From: an uncultured Bacteroidales bacterium
GTDB lineage: Bacteria; Bacteroidota; Bacteroidia; Bacteroidales; WCHB1-69
Direction: 5' to 3'
Length of the DNA stretch: 7,551 nt
Assembly (NCBI GenBank): GCA_900321845.1
Contig: ONXT01000272.1
Span: 1 to 7,551, forward strand
Positions 6,125-7,551 of this stretch are shown here, in pieces (the stretch's first letter is position 1; the number at the start of each line of letters is the position of its first letter). The notes under the pieces were generated by a model. That model did no database searches and was not told where the DNA came from. It worked only from the letters and a program-made list of their open reading frames with translations. The position numbers and the translations under genes were made by a program.

Positions 6125-7441
6125 ATGAATAATCTATTAGAAAAACTTTTTGCCGTATGTATGCTGATGCTCTCCATAGGCAACGGTTATGGGCAGGAGG
6201 CGTTGAACCTGACGCTCAAGGGCTGCATACAGTATGCCGAAGAACACAACCTAACCCTCAAAAGCGGTGAATTGGATGTCAGCACCGCGGAGATCCAATT
6301 GAAGCAGACACGCCTTCAAATGGCTCCGTCGGTGAATGCCAGTGCAAGTCAGAACTTCGGCTACTCGCACGGAAGCGGGAATTTCTCCCTTGGCGGCAAC
6401 TATGGTATCAGCGCGGGCGTCGATATTTTCAACGGGCTCAATACCTATAACAGCATCAGGCAGAGCCAACTGCGGCTCACGCAGGCTCAACTTCAAGTGG
6501 AACAGGCGAAAAACCAAATCCGCATCAACATCATCCGCTCCTATCTCACCATTCTGATGAATCAGGAGATGGCTGATTATCAAAGAGAAGTGCTCAACAC
6601 CAGCCGCCAACAGATGAACGATGGAGAACAAAAGTTCAAAGTGGGGCAGATTTTGGAAAGCGACTATTTGCTTCTGCAAGCGCAATACCTTTCCGACTCC
6701 GTCAACATAGAGAACACCCAAATAGCCATTGAAAACGAATACGTTACGCTTCGCAATTTGCTGAAGGTGGAGAAAGGGCAGTCCCTTACCATCGTCGTGC
6801 CCGACAGCACGCGCCTATCACAATCAATGTCAGTTCCTTCTTTGGAAGAGACGATGGACAAGGCGATGAATTATCTTCCTGAATTGAAGCTGAAAAACAC
6901 CAACGTGGAAATTGCCGAATATGATGTTAAAATTGCAAAATCCGCCTTTTATCCGTCACTTTCCGCCAACGCAGGCATCAGCACCGGGTACAACGCAGCA
7001 TACGGCAAGACGGGCAACGGACTTGTCGGCGGGCTTTACGACAACCTTGACGAGAACATCGGACTAAACTTGAGTATTCCGATTTACAACCAAAGCAGGG
7101 CTCGCAACAACGTGAAAATGAAGAATATAGCGGTACAACAGGCACAATTTCAGAAAGAGGATGCCGAAAACCAAGTGCGACAAGAGATAGAAGCCTACCA
7201 TCTTAATGTGAAAAAAGCCTACAACAATTATACATTGTCGGAGATGCAGGAGGCCGCCTATTACGCGAATTTCAAAGCATACACCCAGCGATTCCAATAT
7301 GGCGCCATCACCGCCGTGGACCTGTTGCAACAGCAAACCAACTACCTTAACATTCTCAACAATTTCATGCAAAACAAGTACAACTTCTTGATGGAGAAGA
7401 AGGTGTTGGATGTTTACACGGGACAAGACATTGATTTGTGA
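6125..7441 (+). CDS. TolC-family outer-membrane efflux protein
   Basis: The 438-residue product begins with a signal peptide (about 1-23, cleavage near GYG-QE). Two homologous outer-membrane-efflux repeats follow. Each has a beta-strand segment (about 66-103, MAPSVNASASQNFGY to VDIFNG; and 275-321, FYPSLSANAGISTGY to LSIPIYN) between long periplasmic coiled-coil helices. The repeats share the motif KFKVGQILESDYLLLQ (170-185) and RFQYGAITAVDLLQQQ (389-404). Three such chains form a trimeric channel through the outer membrane and a periplasmic tunnel for drug efflux or type I-like export. A probable membrane-fusion protein starts 42 bp downstream, indicating a tripartite pump operon. The inner-membrane pump, and so its class (RND or ABC) and substrate, is beyond the window. 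Confidence 0.94.
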   Translation: MNNLLEKLFAVCMLMLSIGNGYGQEALNLTLKGCIQYAEEHNLTLKSGELDVSTAEIQLKQTRLQMAPSVNASASQNFGYSHGSGNFSLGGNYGISAGVDIFNGLNTYNSIRQSQLRLTQAQLQVEQAKNQIRINIIRSYLTILMNQEMADYQREVLNTSRQQMNDGEQKFKVGQILESDYLLLQAQYLSDSVNIENTQIAIENEYVTLRNLLKVEKGQSLTIVVPDSTRLSQSMSVPSLEETMDKAMNYLPELKLKNTNVEIAEYDVKIAKSAFYPSLSANAGISTGYNAAYGKTGNGLVGGLYDNLDENIGLNLSIPIYNQSRARNNVKMKNIAVQQAQFQKEDAENQVRQEIEAYHLNVKKAYNNYTLSEMQEAAYYANFKAYTQRFQYGAITAVDLLQQQTNYLNILNNFMQNKYNFLMEKKVLDVYTGQDIDL

Positions 7442-7483
7442 GCAGAATGAGAAATTAAACATTGTTATACATCATAATATAAT

Positions 7484-7551
7484 ATGGAAGCAAAGACTAA
7501 AAAAAGAATCATCATTTGGAGCATTGTGGCGGCGGTGATCATCGCCCTCGT
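7484..7551 (+). CDS. Probable efflux membrane-fusion (periplasmic adaptor) protein, N-terminus only
   Basis: Only 22 codons are present: MEAKTKKRIIIWSIVAAVII and onward, a short basic cytoplasmic tail followed by a hydrophobic membrane anchor. That layout, 42 bp after a TolC gene, is what HlyD/AcrA-like adaptors in Bacteroidetes efflux operons look like. The sequence alone would fit any N-terminally anchored membrane protein, so the function is inferred from the neighbour. The gene runs off the window end. Confidence 0.6.
   Translation, partial: MEAKTKKRIIIWSIVAAVIIAL

Noticed and set aside
1..7551. Mobile element, CRISPR array or integration at the tRNA-Leu gene
   Set aside because: I see no integrase or transposase, no regularly spaced repeats, and no duplicated tRNA 3' end beside the tRNA.

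Overview
The window looks like a piece of a Bacteroidales (Bacteroides/Prevotella-like) chromosome. The grounds are two TAnnTTTG-type -7 promoter elements, mostly weak or absent Shine-Dalgarno sequences, a tRNA without an encoded CCA end, a GH28/GH92 polysaccharide-degradation gene pair, and ribosomal proteins L35 and L20 of Bacteroidetes type. Most of it is ordinary core genome. I found no new defence, mobile or signalling system.

Positions 3-3257 hold two glycan-active genes on the + strand. The first is the C-terminal part of a GH28 pectinase-family protein whose last ~35 codons look frameshifted. The second, 21 bp later, encodes an 892-residue secreted chimera: a signal peptide and the first ~95 residues of a GH28/pectate-lyase-like beta-helix joined in frame to an apparently complete GH92 alpha-mannosidase. 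The join lies in a very AT-rich patch around 920-960. This chimera is the oddest feature in the window.

Positions 3281-3566 form a compact regulatory hub. A bidirectional terminator separates the GH92 gene from a convergent tRNA-Leu(GAG) on the minus strand. Upstream of the tRNA, two copies of GTACTTTTGCA in opposite orientation flank an A8T8 tract and appear to be divergent promoters, one for the tRNA and one for the translation operon.

Positions 3567-4872 carry infC-rpmI-rplT (IF3, L35, L20), the classic translation operon. infC has no ATG/GTG/TTG at the proper place. A strong AGGAGG sits 6 nt before an ATC codon, so IF3 probably starts at AUC, the rare-start autoregulation known from E. 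coli infC (AUU). A terminator hairpin follows rplT.

Positions 4900-7551 contain a stand-alone cysteine desulfurase (sufS), a TolC-family outer-membrane efflux protein, and the first 22 codons of what is probably the membrane-fusion (adaptor) subunit of the same efflux system, cut by the window end.
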